Source: Alphaproteobacteria bacterium
GTDB lineage: Bacteria > Pseudomonadota > Alphaproteobacteria > Rhizobiales > Xanthobacteraceae
Reading direction: 5' to 3'
DNA length: 35,239 nt
NCBI GenBank assembly: GCA_026400395.1
Contig: JAPLPD010000133.1
Span: forward strand, 1-35,239
Part shown: one piece after another, positions 35,181 through 35,239 of the stretch
Position numbering within the stretch: position 1 is the first letter of the stretch
Layout of the letters: every line of letters starts with the position of its first letter
Notes under the pieces: model-generated
The model's input: only the letters and a program-made list of their open reading frames with translations
The model's database searches: none
Told to the model about the DNA's origin: nothing
Program-made: the position numbers and the translations under genes

Positions 35181-35239
35181 ATGGACAGGGGATTACTGAC
35201 GATGAGCGCGTCGGAGCGCGAACGGGCGGGCGTCGTGCG
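35181..35239 (+). CDS. ISNCY family transposase, N-terminal fragment
   Basis: Nineteen codons before the window ends: MDRGLLTMSASERERAGVV. This N terminus is the one of ISNCY-type transposases, which continue with a helix-turn-helix and an integrase-like catalytic domain. The start could be ATG 35181 or ATG 35202 (MSASERER). Whether the rest is intact cannot be seen. Confidence 0.75.
   Translation, partial: MDRGLLTMSASERERAGVV

Larger units (their letters stand above)
35103..35239 (+). mobile_element. Left end of an ISNCY-like insertion sequence (cut by the window)
   Basis: The sequence after 35103 carries a short repeat near the end (TGAGAATGTCCCCTT, twice) and then a transposase start codon, the layout of ISNCY-type elements. 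The exact left boundary is uncertain: TGTTAGCGCAC at 35103 is my best guess. The element continues beyond the window. Confidence 0.7.

Overview
The window reads as chromosomal DNA of an alphaproteobacterium of the order Hyphomicrobiales (Rhizobiales), close to the Bradyrhizobium/Rhodopseudomonas/Xanthobacteraceae group. The evidence is high GC with dense, often overlapping genes. It also includes a family-typical set of neighbours (ppiC-argJ beside secA; xerD-accA; aroK-aroB-HlyC/CorC; bolA and a J-domain gene near cobS-cobT-rpmB), an alphaproteobacterial LexA box (GTTC-N7-GTTC), and the GC-rich intergenic palindromes common in these genomes. The genus is inferred from recall of families and gene order, not from a search.

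Layout. 1-2302: an FkbM-type methyltransferase follows lysC on the minus strand. 2439-5086: a minus-strand DNA-repair pair, a radical SAM protein (broken by a one-base frameshift) followed by a DUF4130-UdgX fusion; a perfect SOS box lies 25 bases upstream. 5195-6826: ubiG and an EamA transporter on the plus strand. 6836-9311: minus-strand run ComF, GrxC, carbon-nitrogen hydrolase, DUF1178, the last three joined by ATGA overlaps. 9364-11126: a membrane/coiled-coil protein of unknown role and a methyltransferase resembling the complex I assembly factor NDUFAF5. 11136-13820: ppiC, argJ and mutT on the minus strand, divergent from secA (14128-16926), which ends at a strong bidirectional hairpin terminator. 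17000-20978: minus-strand L,D-transpeptidase-like lipoprotein, accA, xerD and a 50-residue membrane peptide. 21066-24186: translationally overlapping aroK-aroB-HlyC/CorC, then a TctC-type binding protein. 25283-26269: divergent bolA and a J-domain protein.

26262-30250 looks like an accessory catabolic or efflux cassette: an MFS transporter, a divergent winged-helix regulator, an FAD aromatic hydroxylase and a VOC-fold protein. It separates bolA/J-domain from cobS-cobT (30464-33495), which encode two subunits of the aerobic cobaltochelatase. A phytase-esterase-like exported protein and rpmB follow. The right edge (about 35103 onward) is the start of an ISNCY-like insertion sequence that sits just upstream of the rpmB promoter.

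Most of the window is housekeeping. The parts that deserve attention are the SOS-box-controlled UdgX/radical SAM operon with its frameshift, the catabolic cassette with its regulator, the structured repeats (one contains the ATG otherwise chosen for argJ, another separates cobS from cobT), and a few uncharacterised conserved proteins. I found no CRISPR array, tRNA, rRNA or prophage.
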